Assembly: GCF_017309185.1 (NCBI RefSeq)
Contig: NZ_JAEKJZ010000001.1
Span: forward strand, 62,001-126,000
Direction of reading: 5' to 3'
Length of the DNA: 64,000 nucleotides
Origin: Roseibium aggregatum
GTDB lineage: Bacteria > Pseudomonadota > Alphaproteobacteria > Rhizobiales > Stappiaceae
A program made the position numbers and the translations under genes. The notes beneath the pieces were generated by a model. It saw nothing but the letters and a program-made list of their open reading frames with translations, was not told the DNA's origin and made no database searches. Shown piece after piece: positions 1 to 8,949 of this stretch (position 1 is its first letter; every line of letters begins with the position of its first letter).

Positions 1-883
1 TGGTCAGCCATCTGAGCGTCCGGTCGTAGGAAAGCCGGAGCTGATCCATCGCATCGTCGTCGTAGAGCTTGCCGAAGCCGGGGGTCAGACCGGCGGCAAG
101 GTAGACGGAAAGCTGCAGGATCAGACTGGAAAAGGTGATGCCCGCCGCGAAGAAACCGAGTTCCGTGATACTGAAGAACCAGCCGATGAAGATAAACTCA
201 ATGCGTGTCTTGACGAGCTGGTCCAGCAGTTCGGAGGCCCAGATGCTGCGGCTGTACCGGCGCATCTGATCTGAAATTGCGACGGGCTCCGAAGCGCCGC
301 CACGAAGATATTTGGACAGTCCGAACATTTGCGGCAGATGGCGCGCGAGATAGCCGAACATGGCACCGGCCGGACCGAACAGGAGGGCGCCTGCGATTGT
401 CACGGGAATCTGCAGCGCGCATCCGGCGGCGGTTTTCCAGGCGGTTCTGTGGAAGTGCCCGAGCCCGTGATCGGACACGATGACGAGAAGTCCGTGAGAA
501 TAGGCCAGGAAAATCAGGCCCGCGAAAAACCAGACAAAGGCCGTGTTGAGATTGACCTCGTAGAATTCCCAGGACGCATAGAGAAAGAAGGCGCCGGTGA
601 AAAGCGTCAGGGAAACGACATAAGGCCCGTACAAAGTTCTGAGAAAGCCTCGCGTTTCGCTTTCGTCTTTGCCGATTCTGGAGATGTAGCGCAGGATCGT
701 CGACGGTATTCCCAGGTTCGCCACGGCGAAGGCTGTGAGCGCCACCCAAAGCGCCAGGGCCGTCAGTCCGGTTCCCTCGGCACCCAGGATTCTTGCAATT
801 GCGATGGAGCTGACGAGACCTGCGGCGAGGGACGTTATTCCGGCCGCTGAAACGAAAAAGCCTGCGCTGATTAACGATTTCAT
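1..883 (-). CDS. Wzx-type polysaccharide flippase (3' end outside window)
   Basis: The gene starts at an ATG at 883 and stays open to the window edge (about 294 codons, C-terminus missing). The protein begins MKSLISAGFFVSAAGI and shows alternating hydrophobic segments separated by short basic loops, with a motif like ARILGAEGTGLTALALW near residue 30. That is the pattern of MATE-fold oligosaccharide flippases of the PST family, which move lipid-linked repeat units across the inner membrane. Its place next to glycosyltransferases, a Wzy-like polymerase and a GumC-like protein supports an exopolysaccharide role. It is divergent from the glycosyltransferase at 1067, and the 183-bp gap between them should hold both promoters. 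Family assignment is by fold pattern and context; the substrate is unknown. Confidence 0.75.
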   Translation of the reverse strand, partial: MKSLISAGFFVSAAGITSLAAGLVSSIAIARILGAEGTGLTALALWVALTAFAVANLGIPSTILRYISRIGKDESETRGFLRTLYGPYVVSLTLFTGAFFLYASWEFYEVNLNTAFVWFFAGLIFLAYSHGLLVIVSDHGLGHFHRTAWKTAAGCALQIPVTIAGALLFGPAGAMFGYLARHLPQMFGLSKYLRGGASEPVAISDQMRRYSRSIWASELLDQLVKTRIEFIFIGWFFSITELGFFAAGITFSSLILQLSVYLAAGLTPGFGKLYDDDAMDQLRLSYDRTLRWLT

Positions 884-1066
884 CCGATGCCGCTCTTAGA
901 AACTTTTCGCAGGACAGTTGGGGATCGGCTTGCCGAACGTGACGCCTGAAAAGCTGGAAATAACGGGCCCATTCCCTGGATTGCTTCTACAGGCCATTCT
1001 CTAAAAAGAATCGTAACACAAATGGAATACCGCTAGGTTTCTGTGTTTTAGAAGCGGGTCGCTTTC

Positions 1067-2071
1067 TTGAAAATCCTGTTCATCGTTGCTGCGGAGGGCG
1101 CCGATCGGTGCGGCGTGAGCGACTATACCTATTGTCTGGCGGCTGCGCTGCGGAGCCTGGGCCACGAGGTCGAGGTTGAAAACCTGCGTTCCTGGAGCGT
1201 GGACAGCATTCGCCACCTGCGCCGGAAATGTGCAGAAGGCGGGTATGACGCGGTGCATGTCCAGTACCCGTCGATAACAGCCGGCCGCTCGCCCTGGTTC
1301 TCTGTCTTCGCGTTTTTGTCCGGCAAAGGCCGGCTATTCGTCACGCTCCACGAATTTTCGATTTTTCATGCGGTCCGGAAACTCTATCTCGTTCCCTATG
1401 TTCTGCGCCGGGCCGGTTTCGTCTTTTCCGGCGACTGGGAAAAAGGCCGGTTTGCCCGGTTCTTTTTGAACTTTCCGAAAAAACTCAAGGTCATTCCGAT
1501 CGGATCCAACATTCCGCCCGTCGACGAACCGAGGGCGTTTCAGGACCGGACCGTCGATCTCATACACTTCGGTTTTCTCATCGAGGGAAAGGGCATCGAG
1601 GCATACCTCGACAAGGTCGCTCTGTTGAGACAGCGGGGCTGGGCGGGACGCGCGGTCCTGATGGGCGCCTCGCTCGATCCCAAAGGAGACTATTTTCTGG
1701 AGTTGAAGCGAAGGACGGAAGAGTTGAACGTCGAGCTGAAGGTGAACCTCGACGAGGCGGCGGTTTCGCGAACTCTTCTGGATGCCAGGTTCGCCGTTCT
1801 GCCTTATCCGGATGGAATTTCAGACAAGCGCGGATCGGCCCTGGCCTGTCTGGAGCATGGCGTCCAGGTGGTGACCCGCTATTCCGAAAAGACGCCGGAC
1901 TGGATGAGACAGGCGACGTTCGACTTCGACCGATGGACCGACCTCGAGGAAGTTCTGGTATCGGAGGAGACCGGAGAGGTGCTCCTGACGGCCTCGATGG
2001 CGGAGGCCGACTTTACCTGGCCCGCCATTGCCAGAGCGCACGCCGAAATGTACGGGGCGGGCACGCCCTAA
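1067..2071 (+). CDS. GT4-like glycosyltransferase, exopolysaccharide locus
   Basis: A 334-aa cytoplasmic protein that probably adds one sugar to the lipid-linked repeat unit. The only possible start is TTG at 1067, because an in-frame stop lies at 1049. The N-terminal half opens with MKILFIVAAEG and carries GVSDYTYCLA (about residues 16-25), the usual acceptor-domain start of GT-B enzymes. VTLHEF (about 90) and a second Rossmann-like half beginning near IHFGFLIEGKGI (about 165) follow. The classic E-x7-E donor motif is weak: the region around GSALACLEHGV (about 265) is the nearest equivalent. It converges with the GH5 gene and overlaps its end by 4 bp. Donor and acceptor sugars cannot be read from sequence. 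Confidence 0.75.
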   Translation: MKILFIVAAEGADRCGVSDYTYCLAAALRSLGHEVEVENLRSWSVDSIRHLRRKCAEGGYDAVHVQYPSITAGRSPWFSVFAFLSGKGRLFVTLHEFSIFHAVRKLYLVPYVLRRAGFVFSGDWEKGRFARFFLNFPKKLKVIPIGSNIPPVDEPRAFQDRTVDLIHFGFLIEGKGIEAYLDKVALLRQRGWAGRAVLMGASLDPKGDYFLELKRRTEELNVELKVNLDEAAVSRTLLDARFAVLPYPDGISDKRGSALACLEHGVQVVTRYSEKTPDWMRQATFDFDRWTDLEEVLVSEETGEVLLTASMAEADFTWPAIARAHAEMYGAGTP

Positions 2072-3159
2072 GGACGGCCGCAGCCGATGCCGCCGGCAAG
2101 AAACGGCTCGAGCACCTTGAACTGCGGCCGGTCGATGCGGCCGACCGGTTGAAGGGACAGCGGATAGTCGCCCCACCAGTCTCCGGCGGCCCAGGCCGTC
2201 CAGCCGATCCAGACATCCCTGTTTTCATTGACGAAGCCGGCCATCTCCATCAGGCCGCTCAGGCAATCCGGCGCCGACGTGCCGCCGAATTCGCCCAGAA
2301 AACCCTTGAAATCGTGCTGCCTGAGCCACTCGGTCACGGAGCTCAGCGCGGCGACAGCATCGCTCACGCGGGGACAGTCGGCTTTTGTGCCCGAGAAATC
2401 CTCGTCCATATACTGATGAAACTCGAACGCGAACCGGTTTGCCGGATCGGACAGGCGCTCGAACAGGTCCGCGTTGGATCCTCCGTCCTGCTCCTCGAAC
2501 CAGTGGGAGGCGCCGGACCAGATCGTGCCGGGCACGAGCACGAGATTGTCGGCCCCCGTTTGCCGGATCGCGGTCACGGCCGCCTGTGCCGCTTCGAACC
2601 AGGATTGCGCCGTGATGCCGGCCGGCTCGTTCATCAACCCGTAGACGGCTTTTTCGTTGCCGGAGAATTCGGAGGCGAGCCGGCGCCAGAAATCCGCCAA
2701 GGCTTCCGGCGGAACGTTGCCCGTGTCGGTTTTTTGACCGATTTTCTCGCCGCGGTATTCCGCGTAGTTGTGCAGGTCGAGAATGACGGTCAGGCCGCGC
2801 CGGTTCGCCCGTTCGACGGTGTCCTTCAACCGGGACAGTTCGTCCTGGTCGAGCGCGCCGTTGAGACGCGTTTGCAGCCGTTCCCAGCGGAAGGGCAGGC
2901 GGATGACCGCCATGTTCCGGGCGGCCGCCCAGTCCAGCGTCGCATCGGAAGGGTAGGTGTAGTCGGTCCCGGCCTTGCCGTCGGGTCCGCCAAACTCGGC
3001 TCCGGAAATGTTGACGCCCCTGAGGCAAACGCTGTCTTGACCTCTCGATGGGGACACCATGGCAAGCAGGAGCGCGAGCCCAAGGATGGCAAGGCACGGA
3101 AAGACGGTGCGCTGGTTGGCGGTGGGAAATGCCTGAAATGTCGAAGATTGTCCGGTCAT
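2068..3159 (-). CDS. Secreted GH5-family endoglucanase-like glycoside hydrolase
   Basis: A 363-aa glycoside hydrolase predicted to cut beta-linked glucans outside the cytoplasm. A hydrophobic export segment lies at about residues 20-40 (PCLAILGLALLLAMVSPSRG). The catalytic signature of clan GH-A is clear: LMNEPAG with the acid/base Glu178, and FLGEFGG with the nucleophile Glu290. LDLHNY near residue 130 and FEFHQY near 247 are further GH5 landmarks. Exopolysaccharide loci often carry such a glycanase for trimming or releasing the polymer, and the position between two glycosyltransferases supports that role here. The true substrate (cellulose-like, mixed-link or the local EPS) is unknown. Confidence 0.88.
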   Translation of the reverse strand: MTGQSSTFQAFPTANQRTVFPCLAILGLALLLAMVSPSRGQDSVCLRGVNISGAEFGGPDGKAGTDYTYPSDATLDWAAARNMAVIRLPFRWERLQTRLNGALDQDELSRLKDTVERANRRGLTVILDLHNYAEYRGEKIGQKTDTGNVPPEALADFWRRLASEFSGNEKAVYGLMNEPAGITAQSWFEAAQAAVTAIRQTGADNLVLVPGTIWSGASHWFEEQDGGSNADLFERLSDPANRFAFEFHQYMDEDFSGTKADCPRVSDAVAALSSVTEWLRQHDFKGFLGEFGGTSAPDCLSGLMEMAGFVNENRDVWIGWTAWAAGDWWGDYPLSLQPVGRIDRPQFKVLEPFLAGGIGCGRP

Positions 3160-3233
3160 AAAGATCTTGTTGAAATGACTGATGTTATCGTGCCGCGATC
3201 AGACATGAAGCAGCCTTGTGCCGGATACCCTAT

Positions 3234-4400
3234 ATGAACACGCCTATTTGTCACAGTAAGGACGCCGATTGTCGAGGCGGCTTTTCGGATGTCCGGCTCG
3301 TTCACGTGGTCCGGCAATACGCGCCGAACGTGGGTGGGCTGGAGGATGTGGTCAAGAACCTCGCGGCGCAACAGGCCGGGCGCTTCGCCGGGCTGAAGGT
3401 GATCACCTTGAACCGGCTGTTTCAGGAGCCGGATCGCGTCCTTCCCGAAAAGGAAATGATCGACGGGGTCGAAGTTCACCGGATCCCTTTTTCCGGCAGC
3501 AGCCGTTATCCTATCGCGCCATCTGTCCTGAGCGAAATCCGGGACGCGGACCTGGTGCACGTGCACGCGGTGGATTTCTTTTTCGACGCTCTCGCACTCT
3601 CGAAGATCTGGCACGGCAAGAAGATGGTCGCAACAACCCACGGCGGCTTCTTCCATACGAAGAAATTCGCCGCTCTGAAGGCGGTCTGGTTTAACACGCT
3701 GACCCGGTTTTCCGCGAGCCGGTATGCGGGGCTTGCCTGCTGCAGTCAAAGCGATCTCGAGCTTTTTAGAAGGATCGCACCGGGCCGGGTGCGTTTGATC
3801 GAAAACGGTGCCGATATCGAAAAGTTTCACAATGCGGCTTCGCCGGGTCCCCAAAAACGCCTGCTCGCCCTCGGACGGTTTTCTGAAAACAAGCGCCTGG
3901 ACCGGCTGATTGACCTGATGGCGGACCTGACGGCCGAGGACCCGGAATGGCGCCTGGAGATCGCCGGCATGGAGTCGGACATCAGCGCAGGGGACCTTGA
4001 GGCGCGGGTGGAGGCCCTCGCGTTGTCGGACAGTGTGACGGTGCATGTGGGATTGAACCTGGAGGCCTTGCGTAGCCTGATCGGCACATGCAGCTTTTTC
4101 GTGAGCGCGTCGGATTACGAAGGCTTCGGTCTGGTCCTGATCGAGGCTTTGAGCGCCGGACTTGTCCCGGTGGTTCAACAGAACGAGGCCTTCGTTGCCC
4201 TTTCGCGGGAACTTGACGTGGTCCGTCTTGCAGACTTCGACAATCGCCGGCAAACGCTCGAGACGATCGTGGCTGCCTATTCCGACCTGTCCGCGGAGCC
4301 CGATCTGAAAGACCGGGCAGTTAATTCGGTTGAGCGCTTCGGCTGGCCGCTCGTTGCCCGTGCGTACGACGATCTGTATCGTGAGGCGCTGTCACGCTGA
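3234..4400 (+). CDS. GT4-family glycosyltransferase
   Basis: A 388-aa GT-B fold enzyme of the GT4 (group 1) family, expected at the inner face of the membrane during repeat-unit assembly. It has the GT4 layout: an N-terminal RLVHVVRQYAPNVGGLEDVV segment, ADLVHVHAVD, and a C-terminal donor domain with ALGRFSENKRLDRLI. The retaining-enzyme motif is in SASDYEGFGLVLIEA (E-x7-E). I chose the ATG at 3234; a TTG at 3216 would add six residues, and neither has a strong Shine-Dalgarno site. It is divergent from the GH5 gene, with only about 75 bp between them. It resembles mannosyl- or glucosyltransferases of acetan/xanthan-like pathways, but the sugar is not decided by sequence. Confidence 0.85.
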   Translation: MNTPICHSKDADCRGGFSDVRLVHVVRQYAPNVGGLEDVVKNLAAQQAGRFAGLKVITLNRLFQEPDRVLPEKEMIDGVEVHRIPFSGSSRYPIAPSVLSEIRDADLVHVHAVDFFFDALALSKIWHGKKMVATTHGGFFHTKKFAALKAVWFNTLTRFSASRYAGLACCSQSDLELFRRIAPGRVRLIENGADIEKFHNAASPGPQKRLLALGRFSENKRLDRLIDLMADLTAEDPEWRLEIAGMESDISAGDLEARVEALALSDSVTVHVGLNLEALRSLIGTCSFFVSASDYEGFGLVLIEALSAGLVPVVQQNEAFVALSRELDVVRLADFDNRRQTLETIVAAYSDLSAEPDLKDRAVNSVERFGWPLVARAYDDLYREALSR

Positions 4401-4413
4401 CCCGCTTGTCTGC

Positions 4414-5724
4414 TTAAAGAACGCGGTCAGGCATCGGCGCATTCGGTGCGGCTTCGCTGGGTGCGGGGTTTCCCGGTGCCTTGTCCGGAAGTTTCATCGC
4501 GTCGGCGGCCCCCGCGACGATCCAGAAAAGGGCGGCCAGCTTGATCGAATAGAAGGAATTCGAAACGGTCATGAGCAGCGAGATATAGGTGATCGCCAGA
4601 GCCTTGAACTGGATGGCCCTCGGGTTCTGGTAAGGGGCGAAGACAAAAAGCGTCCACAGCGCCAGAAGTCCGACAGCCCCGATCTGTACGATCGAATAGG
4701 CAAAACCGTTGTCCGCCAGTTCCGGCCCATAGGCGAGAATGCCGAAGAAGGAATCCGGTGTGATCTCCTGGATCAACTGGCTGGCATGTAAAAGCCTGCC
4801 GGTGAAATTGTCATTCCAGATGATCTGCGAGGTCCACGCGCCGTAGATGGCCAGTGCGAAAGTGATCATCAGCGGCACGCTCCACCACAGAATTCTCGGA
4901 ACGATGAAGGCAGCCGGCGCAGCCACGAAGAGCGCGACGCAGACAAACATGCCGAAGCGGGCATCCGGCAGGACAATGGCGACGAAACCGGCTGCGAACA
5001 GCCACGCGCGGTGACGCATTCCGGCCCGGAACAAGGCCCAAAGGCAGAGGAAGGCGCCGAAGTTGCCCATCGTAACCGGTTCCAGAAACACCGAGGAAGC
5101 GCGCAGATTGCCCAGAAAGCCGAAGAAATTCCGGCCGCCGATACGCGTGCTCGAAATGAAGAGGTTCGACCCTTCCACGAAATTGGAGTCCGCCGCCAGC
5201 GTACCGCGCGCGACGTAGTATTGAAAAATATCGATTACCCGGGTGTAGATATCGAGAAAGATGAATTCGAACAGGCCGACGAAGATCACGACGAACGTGG
5301 CAATCCAGATCAGGCGGTCGGCATCCTCGATGGTCCGGAACTTCTTCCCGACAAAATAGAAAACGATCGGGATCAGAAAGTCCCGGATCGCCTTGAGGTC
5401 AAGTTCCGGCCGTAAGGCCAGGATGAAGGCCATGAAGCTGAAATAGAGGAACAGGATCACATAGAGCGCCGCATCGCGGCTGAGCGCCAGTGGCAGGGCG
5501 ATCCCCAAAAGCAGCATTTCTCCCAGGATGACATGGGTTTCCGAAATGCGGAAAAGGTTGGTGTTCGTGAAGGCGAGAAAAAAGTTGAAGGTCAGGGTGC
5601 CGACGGCCACCGCATAGATGGCGAACAGCCAGAGCCGGTACCGGTCCCGGTCGATTGCGGCGTCAGGCCGGCCGATGCCGAGCCCGCGAGGTCCAAATCG
5701 ATCAGGCGGACTTGACGACAACAT
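4414..5724 (-). CDS. Wzy/O-antigen-ligase-like polysaccharide polymerase
   Basis: A 436-aa polytopic membrane protein with about ten hydrophobic segments and a large polar loop around residues 180-215 (YYVARGTLAADSNFVEGSNL). That shape, with PVTMGNFGAFLCLWALFRAG and a following ARFGMF, is typical of Wzy/ExoQ-like polymerases that join repeat units on the periplasmic side. An upstream ATG would lengthen the protein by 58 residues, but that extension is antisense-like and low in hydrophobicity. The ATG at 5724 (MLSSSPPDRF) gives a 23-bp overlap with the stop of the upstream GumC-like gene and fits one transcript. The family is highly divergent, so the call rests on topology and context. Confidence 0.7.
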   Translation of the reverse strand: MLSSSPPDRFGPRGLGIGRPDAAIDRDRYRLWLFAIYAVAVGTLTFNFFLAFTNTNLFRISETHVILGEMLLLGIALPLALSRDAALYVILFLYFSFMAFILALRPELDLKAIRDFLIPIVFYFVGKKFRTIEDADRLIWIATFVVIFVGLFEFIFLDIYTRVIDIFQYYVARGTLAADSNFVEGSNLFISSTRIGGRNFFGFLGNLRASSVFLEPVTMGNFGAFLCLWALFRAGMRHRAWLFAAGFVAIVLPDARFGMFVCVALFVAAPAAFIVPRILWWSVPLMITFALAIYGAWTSQIIWNDNFTGRLLHASQLIQEITPDSFFGILAYGPELADNGFAYSIVQIGAVGLLALWTLFVFAPYQNPRAIQFKALAITYISLLMTVSNSFYSIKLAALFWIVAGAADAMKLPDKAPGNPAPSEAAPNAPMPDRVL

Positions 5725-7789
5725 GTCCGATGATCCGGTCGCGCCAGGGTTCCAGATAGGCCAGAGCATGCTCGAGTTCACTCGAGTGCGTGGTGCCGAT
5801 TGCGGTGACAAGCAGGATGCCGTCGCAATGGCGTAAAAGAATGGGCAGCATCGGGCTTGAATCGATGTTGCCCGCGTTGACCAGAAGGTAGTCTTCATTC
5901 GCGGAATCGAGGTCGCCGCTGGAAGCGTATTTCCTGCGCGGATCGATCTGCTCCACTTTCAGATAGCTTGCCAGCGTCCTCCCGCGTGCCGCGGGCTCGC
6001 TCCGCTCGCCGGCCTTCGGCTCCGCGTTCCCGTTGCCGGAGAGCTTTGCGGACAGGTGATTGAGAGACCCGATTCTTGAGCTTTTGGAGGCAAGAGGCGA
6101 TTGCGCCGGGTCGGCGGCCGGGGGGGGCGCATTCGTTGCTGCGGTGGTGTGGGCAAAGAGGACCTCTTCGCCCATGTCGTGCAACTCGACGGCGACAGAC
6201 CGGACAAAATCCGATGTTTCACCGGTCTCGCCGACGGACAGGATCAGAATATTGGCGGGGCGGTTGTCCAGAAAGGACTGCCGGAGGGTATAGGCGATGC
6301 GCGTCCGCGCGATGGTCTCCTCGTCGGGATGCGCTCGCGGCCGTCCCGTGAGCCATCGTGGAAGCGTTCGCGCGAGGCCTTTTCCCGATTGCGGAGGGGT
6401 CAGGCTCGCCAGCACGGGCGCGCCGGTCGTGGAAATAAGCATGCGCTCGGAAGCCTTCGGTCCCTTCAAAATCTCCAGGCCGACAACGCCGGAAGCTGCA
6501 ACGGCAAAACCGAAGAGCAGGGATGCGGCAAGGACAATGACGCTTTTCGGCCCGCTCGGCTTGATCGGAACCTGGGCCGCGGAAAGGATTCTGGAGGTGT
6601 TTGTGTCGAGTTCCGGGAGTTCCTTCAGCTCCTGGGCGCGTTTCAGGAAGGAATCGTAAATGGCCCGGCTGGCGTCGGCTTCGCTCTGCAGTTGTCGCAA
6701 TTCGATGAGCGCCTTGCCCTGGGCCGTGTTCTGCGACTGCAGATACTGGGACTGTTTCTCCAGTGCCGCCAGCGTGGACTTGGCCTGTTCGTACTGGCTT
6801 TCCACGCTGGCCTTGATGCGCTGCAGCTCGGAACCAATCTGTTGCCGCGTGCTGGCGACCTGCGAGCGCAGCTCGCGCAAGGTCGGATGATTGGCCCCCA
6901 GCGTTGCCGCGGCTTCCGCCTCCTGTTGCGTGGCCTGGGCGTATTGAACCCGCAAGGAGTTCAAGACGGAGCTTTCCGCAACCTGCGGGATCGCCCCGGC
7001 TTCCACGTCGGACAAGGTCAGGTTCGCCAGCTGCTCGTAAAGAGATTTTGTCTGCTCGAGCTCGACCCGCGACGATGTGATCTGCGTGTTCAGGGCCTCA
7101 ATCTGCTGATCGACAACAGAGCCGCCGGCTGTGCTGATCAGACCCTGCCGGGCCTTGTAGGCCTCCACCGCCGCATCCGCGGCCTCCACTCGGGCCCGAA
7201 GCTGTTCCGCCTGTTTGCTCAACGTGGAACTGGCGCGGCTGAGTGCGGCTGCGCGCGTGGACTGGGTTTCCCGGATATAGACTTCGGCGATTTCATTCGC
7301 GATCAGCGCCGTAAGCTCCGGGTCGGGATGGCTGACATGGATCTGGAAAACGAAGGAATTTCCCTGCCGGACCACCTGAACGACTTCCCGCAGGGCGTCG
7401 AGAGTGGCGTTGCGCGCTTCCGTCGAAGACCGGCTGCCGGACGAGGACCCGCCGAACAGCAGATCCCTGATACCAGGCCTGAAAAAATTCTTTGAATCGT
7501 CAAGATTGAGATTGTTGGCCACCTGGTTCAGGACAGCCGCCGAAAGGATCACAAAACTCTGACTGTCGAGATCCATTCCCTGCAAGGTCTGATTGTTCGC
7601 GGTGCTGACCGGATCGTTTACCAAAACCTGAAGGCCCTCGGGCCGCACGAGCAGCTCGGCGCTCGATCGGTACACGGGGGCTTTCAAGGCAAGATAGAAA
7701 AGCGCAAGTGCGGCAAAGACGAGCGGCGTGATCAGCAGCAGGGGAATATGCCGCCGCAAAATCCTTGGAATGTCTGAGATATCAACCAT
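5702..7789 (-). CDS. GumC/ExoP-like chain-length protein with degenerate BY-kinase domain
   Basis: A 695-aa inner-membrane protein of the polysaccharide co-polymerase family, which sets chain length and connects polymerisation to export. A Wzz domain begins after the N-terminal membrane segment (PLLLITPLVFAALALFYLAL, about 16-35). Long coiled-coil stretches rich in Gln, Ala and Glu run from about 150 to 400, and a second membrane segment (VIVLAASLLFGFAVAASGVV) follows near 425. The C-terminal 200 residues have the fold order of a bacterial tyrosine kinase, but the Walker A position reads SVGETGETSDF, without the GKS/T lysine. The Walker A' position reads LLVNAG instead of an Asp-containing motif, and there is no tail of tyrosines. 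Kinase activity is therefore unlikely. Confidence 0.85.
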   Translation of the reverse strand: MVDISDIPRILRRHIPLLLITPLVFAALALFYLALKAPVYRSSAELLVRPEGLQVLVNDPVSTANNQTLQGMDLDSQSFVILSAAVLNQVANNLNLDDSKNFFRPGIRDLLFGGSSSGSRSSTEARNATLDALREVVQVVRQGNSFVFQIHVSHPDPELTALIANEIAEVYIRETQSTRAAALSRASSTLSKQAEQLRARVEAADAAVEAYKARQGLISTAGGSVVDQQIEALNTQITSSRVELEQTKSLYEQLANLTLSDVEAGAIPQVAESSVLNSLRVQYAQATQQEAEAAATLGANHPTLRELRSQVASTRQQIGSELQRIKASVESQYEQAKSTLAALEKQSQYLQSQNTAQGKALIELRQLQSEADASRAIYDSFLKRAQELKELPELDTNTSRILSAAQVPIKPSGPKSVIVLAASLLFGFAVAASGVVGLEILKGPKASERMLISTTGAPVLASLTPPQSGKGLARTLPRWLTGRPRAHPDEETIARTRIAYTLRQSFLDNRPANILILSVGETGETSDFVRSVAVELHDMGEEVLFAHTTAATNAPPPAADPAQSPLASKSSRIGSLNHLSAKLSGNGNAEPKAGERSEPAARGRTLASYLKVEQIDPRRKYASSGDLDSANEDYLLVNAGNIDSSPMLPILLRHCDGILLVTAIGTTHSSELEHALAYLEPWRDRIIGHVVVKSA

Positions 7790-8184
7790 GCTGCCGTCTT
7801 TAGAGAGTCCTGCTGAGCGGTTGGGAACGCCGCCGTCATTTCAGCGCTTGCGTCCGAAAGCGGCCACAGAGCAAATTCGGAAGGCGTTCCGACAGAAGCG
7901 GGGAAAGCCGAGTTTAGGGTAAACGATTATAATTAACGCATCGCAAATGTGTGGTGGCGACCCTGCGGGCAATACCCAAATCCGGTTTTAGGAATGTCTT
8001 AATGTAAACGGAAAACACATCTCGAAGCCTGCTGCGTTTGCGGCCATACTTTGATTAAACATATGTGAGATAAATCAAATTGAGTTCCATTTAACTGTTT
8101 CTTGTTCTAAGTGAACTAGAAGAAGCCTGACAGTGGTGCCGTGTCGGAACTTTCCGATTGTATGATGTGGTGTAGGGTCTGGTA
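7790..8184. promoter_or_regulatory. AT-rich divergent promoter region of the EPS locus
   Basis: This 395-bp non-coding stretch separates the GumC-like gene (minus) from the WecG-like gene (plus) and is clearly more AT-rich than its surroundings. It contains TGTGA-N6-TCAAA at 8064-8079, one mismatch from the Crp half-site pair TGTGA-N6-TCACA. An overlapping inverted repeat TTTGATT/AATCAAA lies at 8050-8056 and 8073-8079. No ORF with a believable start lies inside it. The region probably holds the promoters of both EPS transcripts; the Crp-like site is an inference. Confidence 0.5.
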
Positions 8185-8949
8185 TTGAAAAAAGAATCAA
8201 TAAAAATTGGGCCTGTTACGATAACCGGATTGACCAAACCCGATTCCGTCGAGCTTTTTCGCTCGTCTGTGAAGTCGGGCACACCGCTCGATATCGCCAT
8301 TTGCAACGCGCATACGGCAATGACGGCATTCGATGATCCGGCCTATGCCGAAATCCTCAGCCACATGACCGTGTTCAACGACGGTATTGGCATATCCCTG
8401 GCCAACCGTCTGTTGTACGGAAGCAATTTTCCGGACAATCTTAACGGTACTGACCTCATTCCAAGCGTGCTTTCCGAAATCGGAGTGCCGTTGCGGATCT
8501 ACCTTCTGGGGGCTCGGGAGAACCAGGTTTTGCTGGCCGGGAAGTACATTGAATCGGTCTATCCGAACCACAAGATCGTCGGCTGGAGGAACGGGTTTTT
8601 CGACCTGAACGATTGCGACGCGATTTGTGAGGACATCAACCGGGCAAAGCCCGACCTTCTTCTCGTCGGCATGGGCAATCCGCGTCAGGAGACGTTCATT
8701 GTCCAGAACCGGTACCGCCTGAATGCAACCGTGACAGTAGGCGTCGGCGCGTTGTTCGACTTCATGTCCGGTACCGTGATCCGGGCGCCGAAGATCGTTC
8801 AGGCAGTCGGTCTCGAGTGGCTGTTCCGTCTGCTTCAGGAACCGCGCCGCCTGTTTCGCCGCTATGTCTTCGGAATACCGAGATTTCTCATTGAAATCCT
8901 GAAGCTGAAGTTCAAGGGCAGTGTCACCAAACCGGTCAGGTCTCTTTAG
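8185..8949 (+). CDS. WecG/TagA/CpsF family glycosyltransferase (GT26)
   Basis: A 254-aa membrane-associated glycosyltransferase of the WecG/TagA family, which transfers N-acetylmannosaminuronate, N-acetylmannosamine or glucose-type residues to an undecaprenyl-linked acceptor. Family landmarks are all present: NDGIGI at 65-70, NGTD near 87, GMGNPRQE at 162-169 and VGALFDFMSG at 187-196. The basic amphipathic C-terminus (EPRRLFRRYVFGIPRFL) is the usual membrane-anchoring part. The start is TTG at 8185, preceded by an AGGG sequence. The 3' end overlaps the end of cobK by 14 bp, tail to tail. The sugar is not known. Confidence 0.88.
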   Translation: MKKESIKIGPVTITGLTKPDSVELFRSSVKSGTPLDIAICNAHTAMTAFDDPAYAEILSHMTVFNDGIGISLANRLLYGSNFPDNLNGTDLIPSVLSEIGVPLRIYLLGARENQVLLAGKYIESVYPNHKIVGWRNGFFDLNDCDAICEDINRAKPDLLLVGMGNPRQETFIVQNRYRLNATVTVGVGALFDFMSGTVIRAPKIVQAVGLEWLFRLLQEPRRLFRRYVFGIPRFLIEILKLKFKGSVTKPVRSL

